DNA of 64,000 nucleotides. It comes from Vampirovibrionales bacterium. Its GTDB lineage: Bacteria > Cyanobacteriota > Vampirovibrionia > Vampirovibrionales > Vampirovibrionaceae. The notes under the pieces are model-generated. The model made no database searches. It was not told where the DNA came from and was given only the letters and a program-made list of their open reading frames with translations. Of this stretch, positions 9,930-18,456 are shown piece after piece (the first letter of the stretch is position 1; every line of letters starts with the position of its first letter). The position numbers and the translations under genes were made by a program. The DNA lies in the NCBI GenBank assembly GCA_016712355.1, contig JADJRF010000005.1, positions 1,984,001 through 2,048,000 of the forward strand, written 5' to 3'.

Positions 9930-10275
9930 GACCAGACCGCATTATCCTGTTTTGATAGAAGTTTCGAGAGAGAGACCACACGCCAGCCAGCACACAGCGA
10001 GCCATCCGTCGAACCGGATTCGACGAGGGGTTTCATATTTATCTTTCACGCACACACACACGCACACGCAACACCATCACACCGCCGTATGCGACTCGTC
10101 GCTGCGCTTTTATGCGCGCGCCCGGGATTGTCATGCGGCTTTTTGTTTGCCGGATTTCCCCGTCGGCAGATCGTGGACATCTGCTTTATTGCGCGCGCGC
10201 TTTGGGGTAACGTGATCGTCAACGCCCCTTCGGGAGTCTCTTTACAGTCGGAGAACAAGAGGAGAGAACCGGGCC
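9930..10275. other. Intergenic region upstream of the aspartase-like gene
   Basis: No supported gene. The stretch includes a CA-repeat tract, mixed AT-rich and GC-rich patches and, at its end, a good AGGAGAG ribosome-binding site for the next gene. I could not fix a -10/-35 pair. Confidence 0.4.
10047..10071 (+). repeat. CA dinucleotide tract
   Basis: An alternating C/A tract of about 25 bases with two G interruptions. Such runs are uncommon in GC-rich bacterial DNA. It is noncoding and lies 200 bases before the next start codon. Confidence 0.7.
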
Positions 10276-11724
10276 ATGACGACCCAGACCCCCCAGCCAA
10301 CCGCTTTTCGCCAGGAGAAAGATTCTCTGGGCTTACGAGACGTACCCGCAGACGCCTATTACGGCGTGCAGGCCCTTCGCGGCTGCGAAAACTTCCCGAT
10401 TTCTGGCGTGACGCCGCCGCAGGCCTACCCGCATGCGATTCGCGCCTATGGCTGGATTAAAAAAGCGGCTGCGCGCGCCAACGCCGAACTCGGCCTGATT
10501 CCCCAAGACTTCGGCGACGCCTTGATGCGCGCCGCTGACGAGATGATCGCCGGTCAATTCGACGATCAATTTATTGTCGACGTCTATCAAGGCGGCACCG
10601 GCACCTCGAATCACATGAACGCCAACGAGATTCTCTCCAACCGCGCAACCGAACTGCTGGGCGGTCAAAAGGGCGAGTATCGCGTGAATCCCAACGATCA
10701 TGCCAATTACGGGCAATCCACCAACGACGTGACGCCAACGATGATGCGTCTGACGTTTCTGTCGATGCACGGCCCGCTGATGCAAAGCGTACGGACGTTT
10801 CAAGCGGCGTTTGAGCGCAAGGCCGAGGCGTTTAAAAACATTCTCATCGCCGGGCGCACGCACATGCAAGACGCCGTGCCGCTGACCATGGGCCAGCAGT
10901 TTGGCGCGTATGCGCACGCCATTGAAGACGCGGGCGACAATATTGAGCGCGCCAGCGAGCGCCTTAACGCCATTGGTCTGGGCGCTTCGGCGCTGGGGAC
11001 CGGCATTAATACGCATCCGCGCTATCGCGAGCTGGTGACGCGCTATCTGGCCGAGTACTCGGGCTTCAATCTGCGCATGGCGCGCGATTATTTTCAGGCG
11101 ACCAGCAGCTTTGGCCTGTTTTCGGATTATTCTGCCGCGTTGCGCAGTCTGGCGATTGAACTGGAGAAAATTGCCCACGATCTCAAGCTGTATTCGTCGG
11201 GCCCTTGCACCGGCATCGCGGAACTGGCGCTGCCTTCCAAGCAGCCGGGCTCGTCTATCATGCCGGGCAAAGTGAATCCCATTTACCCCGAACTCATGGA
11301 CCAGTTGTCGTATATCGTACAGGGCAACGACCATACCATCGCCCTGTGCGCGCAAAACGGCCAATGGCAGCTCAATGTCATGATGCCGACGATCCTGCTG
11401 AAAATGACCGAATGCCAGAAAATCCTGACCAATGCCCTGCCCGTGTTCGCGCGCGAGTGTATTGACGGACTGGTCGTAAACGAGGCGCTGGCCAGTGAGC
11501 GCATTGAGCGCAGCACGCTGTTACTCACCGCGCTGAATCCGTATATTGGCTACGCCGCCGCCGCCGATATCGCTAAAAAAGTGCTGGGCGAAGGCATGAC
11601 GATTCGCGACGCCGCGCTCAAACTCGGCGTAAAAGAAAACAATGGCAAGCCCCTGACCGCAGAACGTCTGGATCAGCTCTTGTCGGTCACCGCCATGACG
11701 GAACCCAGCGAGCCGATCACTTAA
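10276..11724 (+). CDS. Aspartase/fumarase superfamily enzyme, probably aspartate ammonia-lyase
   Basis: This enzyme interconverts fumarate with either aspartate (aspartase) or malate (fumarase C). The superfamily signature GSSIMPGKVNP is at residues 325-335. Features that favour aspartase are the opening PADAYYGVQALRGCENFPIS, the GTGTS block (107-111, where fumarases have GSGTQ), QSTND (147-151, where fumarases have QSSND) and GRTHMQDAVPLTMGQ. At 482 residues it is a normal length. A strong AGGAGAG lies upstream of the ATG. It stands alone and converges with the pilin-like gene. Aspartase is inferred from motifs; a class II fumarase cannot be excluded. Confidence 0.85.
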   Translation: MTTQTPQPTAFRQEKDSLGLRDVPADAYYGVQALRGCENFPISGVTPPQAYPHAIRAYGWIKKAAARANAELGLIPQDFGDALMRAADEMIAGQFDDQFIVDVYQGGTGTSNHMNANEILSNRATELLGGQKGEYRVNPNDHANYGQSTNDVTPTMMRLTFLSMHGPLMQSVRTFQAAFERKAEAFKNILIAGRTHMQDAVPLTMGQQFGAYAHAIEDAGDNIERASERLNAIGLGASALGTGINTHPRYRELVTRYLAEYSGFNLRMARDYFQATSSFGLFSDYSAALRSLAIELEKIAHDLKLYSSGPCTGIAELALPSKQPGSSIMPGKVNPIYPELMDQLSYIVQGNDHTIALCAQNGQWQLNVMMPTILLKMTECQKILTNALPVFARECIDGLVVNEALASERIERSTLLLTALNPYIGYAAAADIAKKVLGEGMTIRDAALKLGVKENNGKPLTAERLDQLLSVTAMTEPSEPIT

Positions 11725-11747
11725 ACGAAGACCGGGCAGTCAACCGC

Positions 11748-13079
11748 TTACGGCTTGGCAACGTCTATCACGCACTGATTCGTATCGCCGCCGCTGGCAC
11801 AGATAACGTTGCTGTCCTGATGCACCAGCGTGGCGTTGTTGACCTTGGGCGGCAGCGCGGACGTCGAATCATTCTTGACATAGTTATTAATTGTCGCGCT
11901 GGATAAATTGACGCCTTGCGACGGAATTGGCCCTGTCCAGTTGCCGCTGAGCGCGTCAAACTGGTAGAGTTTGCTCGTGCCGTCAGGGTACGATTCGGTT
12001 TTATAGGCCAGTTGCGAATTGCCGCCGCCCAGATCGGCCTTGTACAGCGTAGTGGACATCATCGGCGCGCCTGTTTCGGGGTGGGCATAGTCGGTTGTCT
12101 CGGACTGAAGCGGGTAGGTCTGGCTGGAGGCCACGCTACAGGTGGCCGCCGTACACACCGTGGGAATGCCGGAGGCGATGGCGTCAATCTGCTTGCTTTC
12201 CAGCTCAATGACCTGCTGGGCCTGCGGATAGTCTTTGAGCAGATCGGGGTTTTTATCGAGAAACGTCGTCAACGCATCAAATTTGGTTTGAAACTCGGCC
12301 AGCGCGCTTTTCAGCGAGACTTCCGAAGACGGCGGCGAGACCACTTTTGTAATGGCGGGTTCTGGAGGAGGGGCGGTAGAGGGGTCTAGTCCGTTATAGG
12401 TGATCTGTTGGCCGGGGTTAGCCCCCTGGAGTCGCGCTACAACGCTATTGATGCAATCTGTATTGTTTGAGCAGGTTTCTACTTTTATTAATTGCCCCGT
12501 CGAGCTTCCAATCCTGTATAAATCATATTGGACTACGTTGGCGGGCGAGGTGCTGCCGGAGGCTGCCTGGTTTTCTTCTTTGGCGGGGTCTTTGGCGTAG
12601 ATGTCGATTAACGAGCCCAGATCATGGCCGCTCTTGGCCAGATCGGTAATCAGGGCAATAGTAGCGGGATCCACGCCCTCGGCTTTCATCTGCTCAGCCA
12701 TTTTGGCCAGAATTTCCGAGAAGTATTGCGTCAGGTCGCCGCCCAAACCGCCTGCCGTATCGGTAACGCGCGCGCCTTGCGAAATAACCGGCAATTGAAG
12801 ACACGAGCCGTTCTTAAAGCAGATTTTTTCGGTGGTCATACCCGGCGGGGGCTTGGGACCAAAGGCCGTGGGCGTACTAATAGCCGTGCCGCCCACGCTT
12901 GTCGTCACAACGCCGCCTTTGCCGACGACGCTTTTTCCCATAAAACCAAGGCCGCTAAAAAGCGTCGGCGCAAAAAACGCCAGTCCCGCAACCCCTGCCA
13001 GCGTCACCAGCGCCAGCGCCAGACTGTATTCGCTCAGGGCCTGGGCAGAGGCGCTCGGCCTTTCCACTATAGTTGCCAT
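11748..13079 (-). CDS. Large Flp/type IV pilin-like exported protein with paired cysteines (443 aa)
   Basis: The N-terminus has a short polar leader, then QALSEYSLALALVTLAGVAG. If the prepilin peptidase cut after Ala13, Glu would be at +5 and Tyr at +6, as in Flp pilins, followed by about 22 hydrophobic residues. Unlike Flp pilins (50-60 residues) it continues for 400 residues of polar, Thr/Ser/Pro-rich sequence. Four close cysteine pairs (C-x5-C, C-x5-C, C-x4-C, C-x8-C) are spread along it, suggesting small disulfide loops outside the cytoplasm. The start has a good AGGGGAAG site. It follows pyrH on the same strand after a 160-base gap. No tad or pil assembly genes are nearby. Minor pilin or adhesin is inference. 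Confidence 0.7.
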   Translation of the reverse strand: MATIVERPSASAQALSEYSLALALVTLAGVAGLAFFAPTLFSGLGFMGKSVVGKGGVVTTSVGGTAISTPTAFGPKPPPGMTTEKICFKNGSCLQLPVISQGARVTDTAGGLGGDLTQYFSEILAKMAEQMKAEGVDPATIALITDLAKSGHDLGSLIDIYAKDPAKEENQAASGSTSPANVVQYDLYRIGSSTGQLIKVETCSNNTDCINSVVARLQGANPGQQITYNGLDPSTAPPPEPAITKVVSPPSSEVSLKSALAEFQTKFDALTTFLDKNPDLLKDYPQAQQVIELESKQIDAIASGIPTVCTAATCSVASSQTYPLQSETTDYAHPETGAPMMSTTLYKADLGGGNSQLAYKTESYPDGTSKLYQFDALSGNWTGPIPSQGVNLSSATINNYVKNDSTSALPPKVNNATLVHQDSNVICASGGDTNQCVIDVAKP

Positions 13080-13177
13080 TCAGACGCTTCCCCTTGTCTT
13101 GACTGAACACCGCGCGGGCGCGTGTTTTCTTCAATCGACAAAAGGGCCTTTACGCTGAAGCGAAAAAGGCATTTTGA

Positions 13178-13189
13178 AACAATATTGTT
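13178..13189. promoter_or_regulatory. 12-bp perfect palindrome upstream of the pilin-like gene
   Basis: AACAATATTGTT is a perfect palindrome in an AT-rich island, about 100 bases upstream of the pilin-like start. It could be an operator for a dimeric regulator. No regulator is identified. Confidence 0.35.
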
Positions 13190-13238
13190 ACATGAGGTTT
13201 GAGCGTCGTCGATGCTGGGTAGCGCGGACCCCAGCGCA

Positions 13239-14036
13239 TCAGACGCCGATAAACGTGCCCAGCTTTTCGCCCTGCAGGATTTTACGGATGGCGTGCGGCT
13301 CGTTAAAGTCAAACACCAGCAGCGGCAGACGCGTATCCTTGCACAGCGAAACAGCCGTTGCGTCCATCACCTTCAGGCCGCGAATCAGCACTTCGTCATA
13401 GGTCAGCGTGTCGAACTTCTGCGCGTCGTCGTGCTGGCGCGGGTCTTTATCGTAGACGCCATCGACGCCGTTTTTGGCCATGAGAATCGCTTCGGCGTTG
13501 ATTTCCGCGGCGCGCAGGGCGGCAGTCGTATCGGTTGAGAAAAACGGATTGCCGGTGCCGCCGCCAAAAATCACCACGCGGCCTTTTTCCAGATGCCGGA
13601 TGGCGCGCAGTCGAATATAGGGTTCCGCCACGCGGTTAATGTCGATGGCGCTGAGCATGCGCGTGTCCACGCCGGATTTTTTGAGCATCCCCTGGAGAAT
13701 CAGCGCATTCATGATGGTCGCCAGCATGCCGACGTAATCGGCGGCGGCGCGATCAATGCCGATTTTGGAGCTGGCTTGCAGGCCCCGAAAAATATTGCCC
13801 CCGCCCACCACAATGGCGATTTCCACGCCCATGGCCGTCAGGGAGGCGACTTCGGCGGCGACCATACTCACCACGTCGGGGTTAATGCCAAAGCCCTGAT
13901 CGCCCATCAAGGCCTCGCCGCTGATTTTGAGCAGGATGCGCTTGAAGCGCAGGGGCTGGGCGGTTGGCATCGTCGTAGGCGGCGTCGCCTGAGCCTCCGC
14001 GCTGCGCGAAGACGGGTCAACAGGCGATGTCGTCAT
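13239..14036 (-). CDS. pyrH: UMP kinase
   Basis: UMP kinase phosphorylates UMP to UDP in pyrimidine nucleotide synthesis and is typically regulated by GTP and UTP. The amino acid kinase core begins with RILLKISGEALMG, followed by VVGGGNIFRG, the GVDGVYDKDP block and an MDATAVSLC segment. The ATG chosen at 14036 has GGAG about 12 bases upstream. It gives 265 residues with an extra 22 or so polar, Pro/Thr-rich residues before the core; an in-frame TTG lies 18 bases earlier and another ATG at 13970. It sits 33 bases behind tsf, in the classical rpsB-tsf-pyrH order. The frr gene that often follows is missing. Confidence 0.97.
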   Translation of the reverse strand: MTTSPVDPSSRSAEAQATPPTTMPTAQPLRFKRILLKISGEALMGDQGFGINPDVVSMVAAEVASLTAMGVEIAIVVGGGNIFRGLQASSKIGIDRAAADYVGMLATIMNALILQGMLKKSGVDTRMLSAIDINRVAEPYIRLRAIRHLEKGRVVIFGGGTGNPFFSTDTTAALRAAEINAEAILMAKNGVDGVYDKDPRQHDDAQKFDTLTYDEVLIRGLKVMDATAVSLCKDTRLPLLVFDFNEPHAIRKILQGEKLGTFIGV

Positions 14037-14069
14037 GTCGGGTACCAGCTCCAACGGGTTGGACGCGTT

Positions 14070-14981
14070 CTAGCGTAATTGGGCCATTACTTCTTCAGCA
14101 AAATTGGCGGATTTCTTCTCGACGCCTTCGCCCAGCACAAAGCGGGTAAAGCGCGTAACGCTGACCAGTCCGCCCATTTTCTCGCCTTCGCGCTTCAGCA
14201 GGTCGCCGATAGTGACGCTGGGGTCCTTGACGAAAGGCTGCTCGATCAGGACGCGCTGGCTCATGAGTTTGGCGACGCGACCGGCGACAATCTTTTCGCG
14301 AATCTCCATCGGTTTGTTCTGGAGATCGTCTTTGCCCAGCTCAATGCGTTTTTCTTCTTCCACCACGTCCTGGGGAATTTCTTCAGTGGTGACGTAATCT
14401 GCGCCGGCGCTGGCGATCTGCATGCAGATATCTTTAGCGAGTTGGCGGAACTCGCCTTGCGGGGCGTTGGCGCTCTGGGTGCAAGCCAACTCGACCATAA
14501 CGCCGATTTTACCGCCGGTGTGAATATAGGCATGAATCACGCCGCCGCCGGTGAGCTGGTAGCTGACCAGACGCCGCACGGTGATGTTTTCTTTAATCTG
14601 GGCGACGCTTTGCGTCACTTGATCCTGCACGCCGGGAGCGGCCAGAAAGCTCGACGCATCGGCGGGCATTTGCTGGAGCGCTTGTTCCGACAGGCTTTTG
14701 GCAAGGGCGACAAAGGCATCGCCGCGCGCAACGAAATCGGTTTCGCAGTTGATTTCCAGCAGCGCGCCGCTGGCGCCGTCCGGGGCGATGGCGGCAATCA
14801 CCTGACCTTCAGCGGTTTGGCGGCCGCCTTTTTTGCTGGCCGTCGCCAGGCCTTTTTGGCGCAGCAATTCGCTGGCTTTGTCCATATCGCCGCCCGCTTC
14901 GACGAGGGCGTTTTTCGCGTCCATCATCCCCGCGCCGGTTTTTTCGCGCAGTTCTTTAACCTGTTCAGCCGTAATCGCCAT
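14070..14981 (-). CDS. tsf: Translation elongation factor Ts
   Basis: EF-Ts exchanges GDP for GTP on EF-Tu. The N-terminal UBA-like domain (ITAEQVKELREKTGAGMMDAK) and the EF-Tu contact motif NCETDFVARGDAF are clear, and the 303-residue length is normal. Two in-frame ATGs lie four codons apart. AAAGGAG sits one base from the first and 13 from the second, so the second (MAITAEQ) is taken, matching the family's usual start. It is the middle gene of the rpsB-tsf-pyrH operon. Confidence 0.97.
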   Translation of the reverse strand: MAITAEQVKELREKTGAGMMDAKNALVEAGGDMDKASELLRQKGLATASKKGGRQTAEGQVIAAIAPDGASGALLEINCETDFVARGDAFVALAKSLSEQALQQMPADASSFLAAPGVQDQVTQSVAQIKENITVRRLVSYQLTGGGVIHAYIHTGGKIGVMVELACTQSANAPQGEFRQLAKDICMQIASAGADYVTTEEIPQDVVEEEKRIELGKDDLQNKPMEIREKIVAGRVAKLMSQRVLIEQPFVKDPSVTIGDLLKREGEKMGGLVSVTRFTRFVLGEGVEKKSANFAEEVMAQLR

Positions 14982-15052
14982 GATGAAACTCATGCTCCTT
15001 TGAGATTGTAAAATGCAGGATGAAAAGACGCGCGTCGCGCGACGGCGCGGGC

Positions 15053-15964
15053 TTAGGCCTCGTCGTCGCCGCCATAGGCGCGTTTGAGGGCCGCAGCCGC
15101 CAGCTCAGAAGCGCTAGGGCCTTCCTCTTCTTTTTCGGGTTCCTGTGCTTCGGCAGGGGCGGGCTCCGGGGAGGAGGCTTCCGCAACCGTGGCCTGCGCC
15201 TGTTGAGGCGCGTCTTCCGGCGTCGCCGCATCTTCATCGCCGGGGCGTTGTTGCTTGCCCAGCGAAGCCAGATGACGTTCGCGCTCCTGACGGCCTTCGA
15301 GAATCGCGTCGGCCAGGCGGCCCGTGATCAGGCGGATGGCGCGAATGGCGTCATCGTTGCCCGGAATCGCATAGGTCGCCGAACTCGGATCGCAGTTGGT
15401 ATCCACGATGCTGACAATCGGGATGCCGATTTTCTGGGCTTCTTCGACCGCCAGAGACTCGCGACGCTGGTCGACGATGAACAGAATATCGGGCATGCCG
15501 CGCATATCCTTGACGCCGCCCAGCGTTTTTTCCAGCTTGGCGAGCTGGCGCATCAGCATGGAGACTTCTTTTTTGGGCAGGCGCTCAAAGTGGCCGTTAT
15601 CGCGCATTTCTTCCAGTTCGCGCAGCTTGTTGATACGCGTGCGAATAATCTCAAAATTGGTGAGCGTGCCGCCCAGCCAGCGGCGGTTGATGTAGAAGAC
15701 GCCGGCGCGGCGGGCTTCTTCTTCCACAATGTCGGTCGCCTGTTTTTTGGTGCCGACGAAGACAATCTTTTTACCCTTGCTGGCAGCGGTTTTCAGGAAC
15801 TCGTAGGCCGCATCGAGCATGTGGGTGGTTTGCGTCAGATCAATGATGTAAATGCCGTTGCGCTCGCCCCAGATATAGGGTTTCATTTTGGGATTCCAGC
15901 GGTTGGTCTGGTGGCCGAAATGAACGCCGGCTTCCATAAGTTCTTCTAACGAGGCGACAGGCAT
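15053..15964 (-). CDS. rpsB: 30S ribosomal protein S2 with an acidic C-terminal extension
   Basis: S2 binds the head-body junction of the 30S subunit with S1. The core is well conserved: LMEAGVHFGHQTNRWNPKM at the start, then FVGTKKQA, NRRWLGGTLTNF and DTNCDP. The 303-residue protein is longer than typical bacterial S2 (about 230-260). The excess is a Glu/Pro/Ala-rich tail from about residue 235 that ends in a helical LAAAALKRAYGG segment. The ATG has AAGGAGCG eight bases upstream; the frame extends further but without similarity. First gene of the rpsB-tsf-pyrH operon. Confidence 0.97.
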   Translation of the reverse strand: MPVASLEELMEAGVHFGHQTNRWNPKMKPYIWGERNGIYIIDLTQTTHMLDAAYEFLKTAASKGKKIVFVGTKKQATDIVEEEARRAGVFYINRRWLGGTLTNFEIIRTRINKLRELEEMRDNGHFERLPKKEVSMLMRQLAKLEKTLGGVKDMRGMPDILFIVDQRRESLAVEEAQKIGIPIVSIVDTNCDPSSATYAIPGNDDAIRAIRLITGRLADAILEGRQERERHLASLGKQQRPGDEDAATPEDAPQQAQATVAEASSPEPAPAEAQEPEKEEEGPSASELAAAALKRAYGGDDEA

Positions 15965-16317
15965 AAACGCTCCTTCCAGATGAAACGGTTCAGGCGATGG
16001 CGTTGGGCCGACACGATGCGGGCCGACGCGCATATTGCCATCATCTTACACGCTCACCCGCCGCAGACAAGCCCCCGCCCGAATCGCCGACAAGCGACCC
16101 GCTTGCGGGCGCCAATCAATATTCAATCGCTGACACGCCAGAGGTCAGGGCGTCATCAGCGGGTTGAGGATTGAATCCAATTGACGCGATTAGCCGAGTG
16201 GACAATTTGGATTGAATTCGTCCTGATTATAATGGCCGTCGTTGTCGGCCGCACGGCGGCGCTCAGGCGCAACCTGCGCGCGCGGCGGCTGATTTTTAAG
16301 GACGAAAGGATGTCTTC
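15965..16317. other. Divergent regulatory region between rpsB and rubrerythrin
   Basis: No gene seen. The word GGATTGAAT occurs twice in direct orientation (16168-16176 and 16209-16217), the second copy just ahead of the probable rubrerythrin promoter. This spacing of 41 bases could place two operator sites on nearly the same face of the helix. The rest is GC-rich and featureless. Confidence 0.4.
16228..16233 (+). promoter_or_regulatory. Probable -10 element of the rubrerythrin gene
   Basis: A perfect TATAAT 85 bases before the rubrerythrin ATG. TTGGAT lies 15 bases upstream as a weak, short-spaced -35. Confidence 0.45.
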
Positions 16318-16896
16318 ATGCCGGAACTCAAGGGATCGCAAACCGAGAAAAACCTGCTCAAAGCCTTTGCGGGCGAATCGCAGGCGCGGAATCGCTATAC
16401 ATATTTTTCATCTCAGGCCAAAAAAGAAGGCCTGATCCAGATTGCCGCCGTGTTTGAAGAAACCGCCAATCATGAACGCGAACACGCCAAGCGGTTTTTC
16501 AAGTTTCTGCAAGGCGGCATGCTGGAAATTACGGCGACATTTCCCGCAGGCATTATCGGATCGACGGCGGATAACCTGAGGGCAGCCGCCGCAGGCGAGC
16601 ATGAAGAATGGGAGATTCTGTATCCCGGTTTTGCGCAGTGCGCGCGCGATGAGGGATTCTCTGGCATCGCCACGGTGTTCGACAGTATCTGCCGGGCGGA
16701 ACAATTCCATGAGCGGCGCTATCTGGCGCTGCTGGAAAACGTCATCGAGCAAAGCGTCTTTAAAAAGGCCCAGCCCGTGCAATGGCGCTGCCGTAACTGC
16801 GGATTAATTCACGAGGGGCCTGAAGCGCCCGGCGCCTGCCCGGCCTGCGCGCATCCGCAAGCGCACTTTGAGCTATGGGAGCATAACTGGCTCTAG
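16318..16896 (+). CDS. rbr: Rubrerythrin
   Basis: Rubrerythrin reduces hydrogen peroxide with electrons delivered through a rubredoxin iron. The diiron four-helix domain shows the ligand motifs ESQARNRY, EETANHEREH, an EHEEWE segment and CRAEQFHERRY. The C-terminal rubredoxin-like domain carries CRNC near residue 158 and CPAC about 17 residues later. The 192-residue length is normal, and the start is preceded by AAAGGA. It is transcribed alone from a region with direct repeats, divergent from rpsB. Its presence suggests an anaerobic or microaerobic, or at least peroxide-exposed, lifestyle (inference). Confidence 0.96.
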   Translation: MPELKGSQTEKNLLKAFAGESQARNRYTYFSSQAKKEGLIQIAAVFEETANHEREHAKRFFKFLQGGMLEITATFPAGIIGSTADNLRAAAAGEHEEWEILYPGFAQCARDEGFSGIATVFDSICRAEQFHERRYLALLENVIEQSVFKKAQPVQWRCRNCGLIHEGPEAPGACPACAHPQAHFELWEHNWL

Positions 16897-16920
16897 GGCC
16901 AGCCCGAACAAGAATAACGC

Positions 16921-16957
16921 CCGTCGGCGCGTTTGATTTAGACGCCCGCGCCGACGG
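16921..16957 (+). terminator. Stem-loop after rubrerythrin
   Basis: CCGTCGGCGCG and CGCGCCGACGG form a perfect 11-bp stem with a 15-base loop, 25 bases after the rubrerythrin stop. There is no T-run behind it, so it may stabilise the 3' end rather than terminate alone. Confidence 0.5.
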
Positions 16958-17006
16958 CACGGCGGAAATCCCATATTTAAGGGGCATCGCGGCGGACAAA
17001 AGCGGC

Positions 17007-17012
17007 TACAAT
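17007..17012 (+). promoter_or_regulatory. Possible -10 element of the guanine deaminase gene
   Basis: TACAAT about 60 bases before the chosen start. It overlaps an upstream in-frame ATG, which argues against that ATG as the true start. Confidence 0.3.
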
Positions 17013-17070
17013 GAGAGGGACGGGTTTTCACGGAGACGCTCAGTTTGAATCAGCCGGAATACGCTTGCCG

Positions 17071-18417
17071 ATGAGAGGCCTTCCCACGCGACGCCTCAAC
17101 GTCTATCGCGCGCCCATTCTTCAAAGTCTGTCGCCCTCGCAGCTAGAGTTCTGGCCCGATGGCGCGCTGGCAATGGACGACAATGGCATGATTCTGGCCT
17201 GTGGGCCGTGGCAAACGATTGTGCCGCAAGTCCAGGGCGGCGATATGAGCCTGACCGTCTTCCCCAAAGGCTCGCTGATCCTGCCGGGACTGATTGACCT
17301 GCATACGCATCTGCCGCAATTGCCGGTGGCGGGACGGCCGCGCGCCGGGCTGCTCGACTGGCTGGAGTCCGTGGTGTACCCAGCCGAAAGCCGATTTTGC
17401 GAAGAGCGTTACGCTCGGCAGACGATTCACTGGTTTTTTCGCGAACTGTTGTCGCACGGCATCACGACTGCGGGCGTCTTGCTGACGACGCATTCGCAGG
17501 CCGCTCGCGTGGCGTTTGAAACCGCCGATCAGATGGGCAATCGCGTCGTCATGGGCCTCACGCTGATGGATGGCCATGGGCCCGGCAGTCTGATCCGTCC
17601 GGCGGACGCCCTTTTACGAGACGCCGACAGCTTGTGCCGCACCTGGCACGGGCATGAGAAGAACCGTATCCGCTATGCCTTCTGTCCGCGCTATGCGCTG
17701 GCCTGCTCGCCGGATTTACTGCGCGGGACGGCGCGCTTGCTTGAACAGCATCCGGGCGCCTTCTGTCATACGCATCTGGCGGAACAGCGTGACGAGGTGG
17801 CGGCGGTGCGCGACGCCTTCCCCGACGCGGCTTCTTATACAGACGTATACCATCAGGCCGGACTGCTGGGCGATCACACGCTGCTTGCGCATGCGATTCA
17901 TTTGAACGAGGCGGAATTTGACGCGATTCAGGCGGCGCATGCGCGCGTGATCCATTGCCCGAGCGCCAATCTGTTTCTTAAAAGCGGGCGTTTCCGCTGG
18001 GGCGAGGCCCGAGGGCGCGACATCCGGGTCGGGCTGGGGTCTGACGTCGGCGCCGGGCCGTCTCTCAACATGCTGGGCGTGATGCGCGATGCGCTGACCA
18101 TCCAGAGCGATCCGCACGGCGGCGCTGCGCCGGATGCGCCCACGGTTGAAGAACTCTTTTACGCGGCCACGCTGGGCGCCGCCGACGCGCTGGGCTCTTC
18201 GGATCGGCTGGGGTCGCTCAAGCCCGGAAAAGAAGCGGACTTTATCGTGCTGAATCTCTCGGCGCGCTCGTCGCTGCCGGGCGATTTACTGCAACAACCC
18301 GCGCACGACCTGCTGGCGTCGCTCATCTGGCTGGGAGACGAGCGCCTGGTGTCCAAAACCTTCGTCCGCGGTCAAGAAGTCTATCCGCAAAACGAAGGCC
18401 TGATTTTCGGGATTTAG
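17071..18417 (+). CDS. guaD: Guanine deaminase-like amidohydrolase
   Basis: Guanine deaminase hydrolyses guanine to xanthine and ammonia in purine salvage. Amidohydrolase metal motifs are intact: LPGLIDLHTHLPQ, CHTHLAEQ, then AHAIHLN and GLGSDVGAG. Family-specific stretches include LLDWLESVVYPAE, FCPRYALACSPDLL and HCPSANLFLKSGRF, which fit GuaD better than other amidohydrolases. The chosen ATG gives 448 residues. An in-frame ATG at 17011 overlaps a possible -10 box, so it is less likely. No other purine genes are adjacent. A related triazine or cytosine-type deaminase is a lesser alternative. Confidence 0.85.
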   Translation: MRGLPTRRLNVYRAPILQSLSPSQLEFWPDGALAMDDNGMILACGPWQTIVPQVQGGDMSLTVFPKGSLILPGLIDLHTHLPQLPVAGRPRAGLLDWLESVVYPAESRFCEERYARQTIHWFFRELLSHGITTAGVLLTTHSQAARVAFETADQMGNRVVMGLTLMDGHGPGSLIRPADALLRDADSLCRTWHGHEKNRIRYAFCPRYALACSPDLLRGTARLLEQHPGAFCHTHLAEQRDEVAAVRDAFPDAASYTDVYHQAGLLGDHTLLAHAIHLNEAEFDAIQAAHARVIHCPSANLFLKSGRFRWGEARGRDIRVGLGSDVGAGPSLNMLGVMRDALTIQSDPHGGAAPDAPTVEELFYAATLGAADALGSSDRLGSLKPGKEADFIVLNLSARSSLPGDLLQQPAHDLLASLIWLGDERLVSKTFVRGQEVYPQNEGLIFGI

Positions 18418-18456
18418 GGCGCGCAAATTCCGCCAGCATTCAGGGCGCTTGGCGCG

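Noticed and set aside
9952..10215. Open frame across the CA tract
   Set aside because: It encodes a Thr-His run from the repeat, with no start signal and no coding character.
10276..11724. Naming the gene fumC outright
   Set aside because: GTGTS, QSTND and the N-terminal block fit aspartase better than fumarase, so no symbol is given.
13178..13189. Attachment site or transposon end at the AT-rich palindrome
   Set aside because: There is no integrase, transposase or flanking duplication, and the gene order around it (pyrH region) is ordinary.
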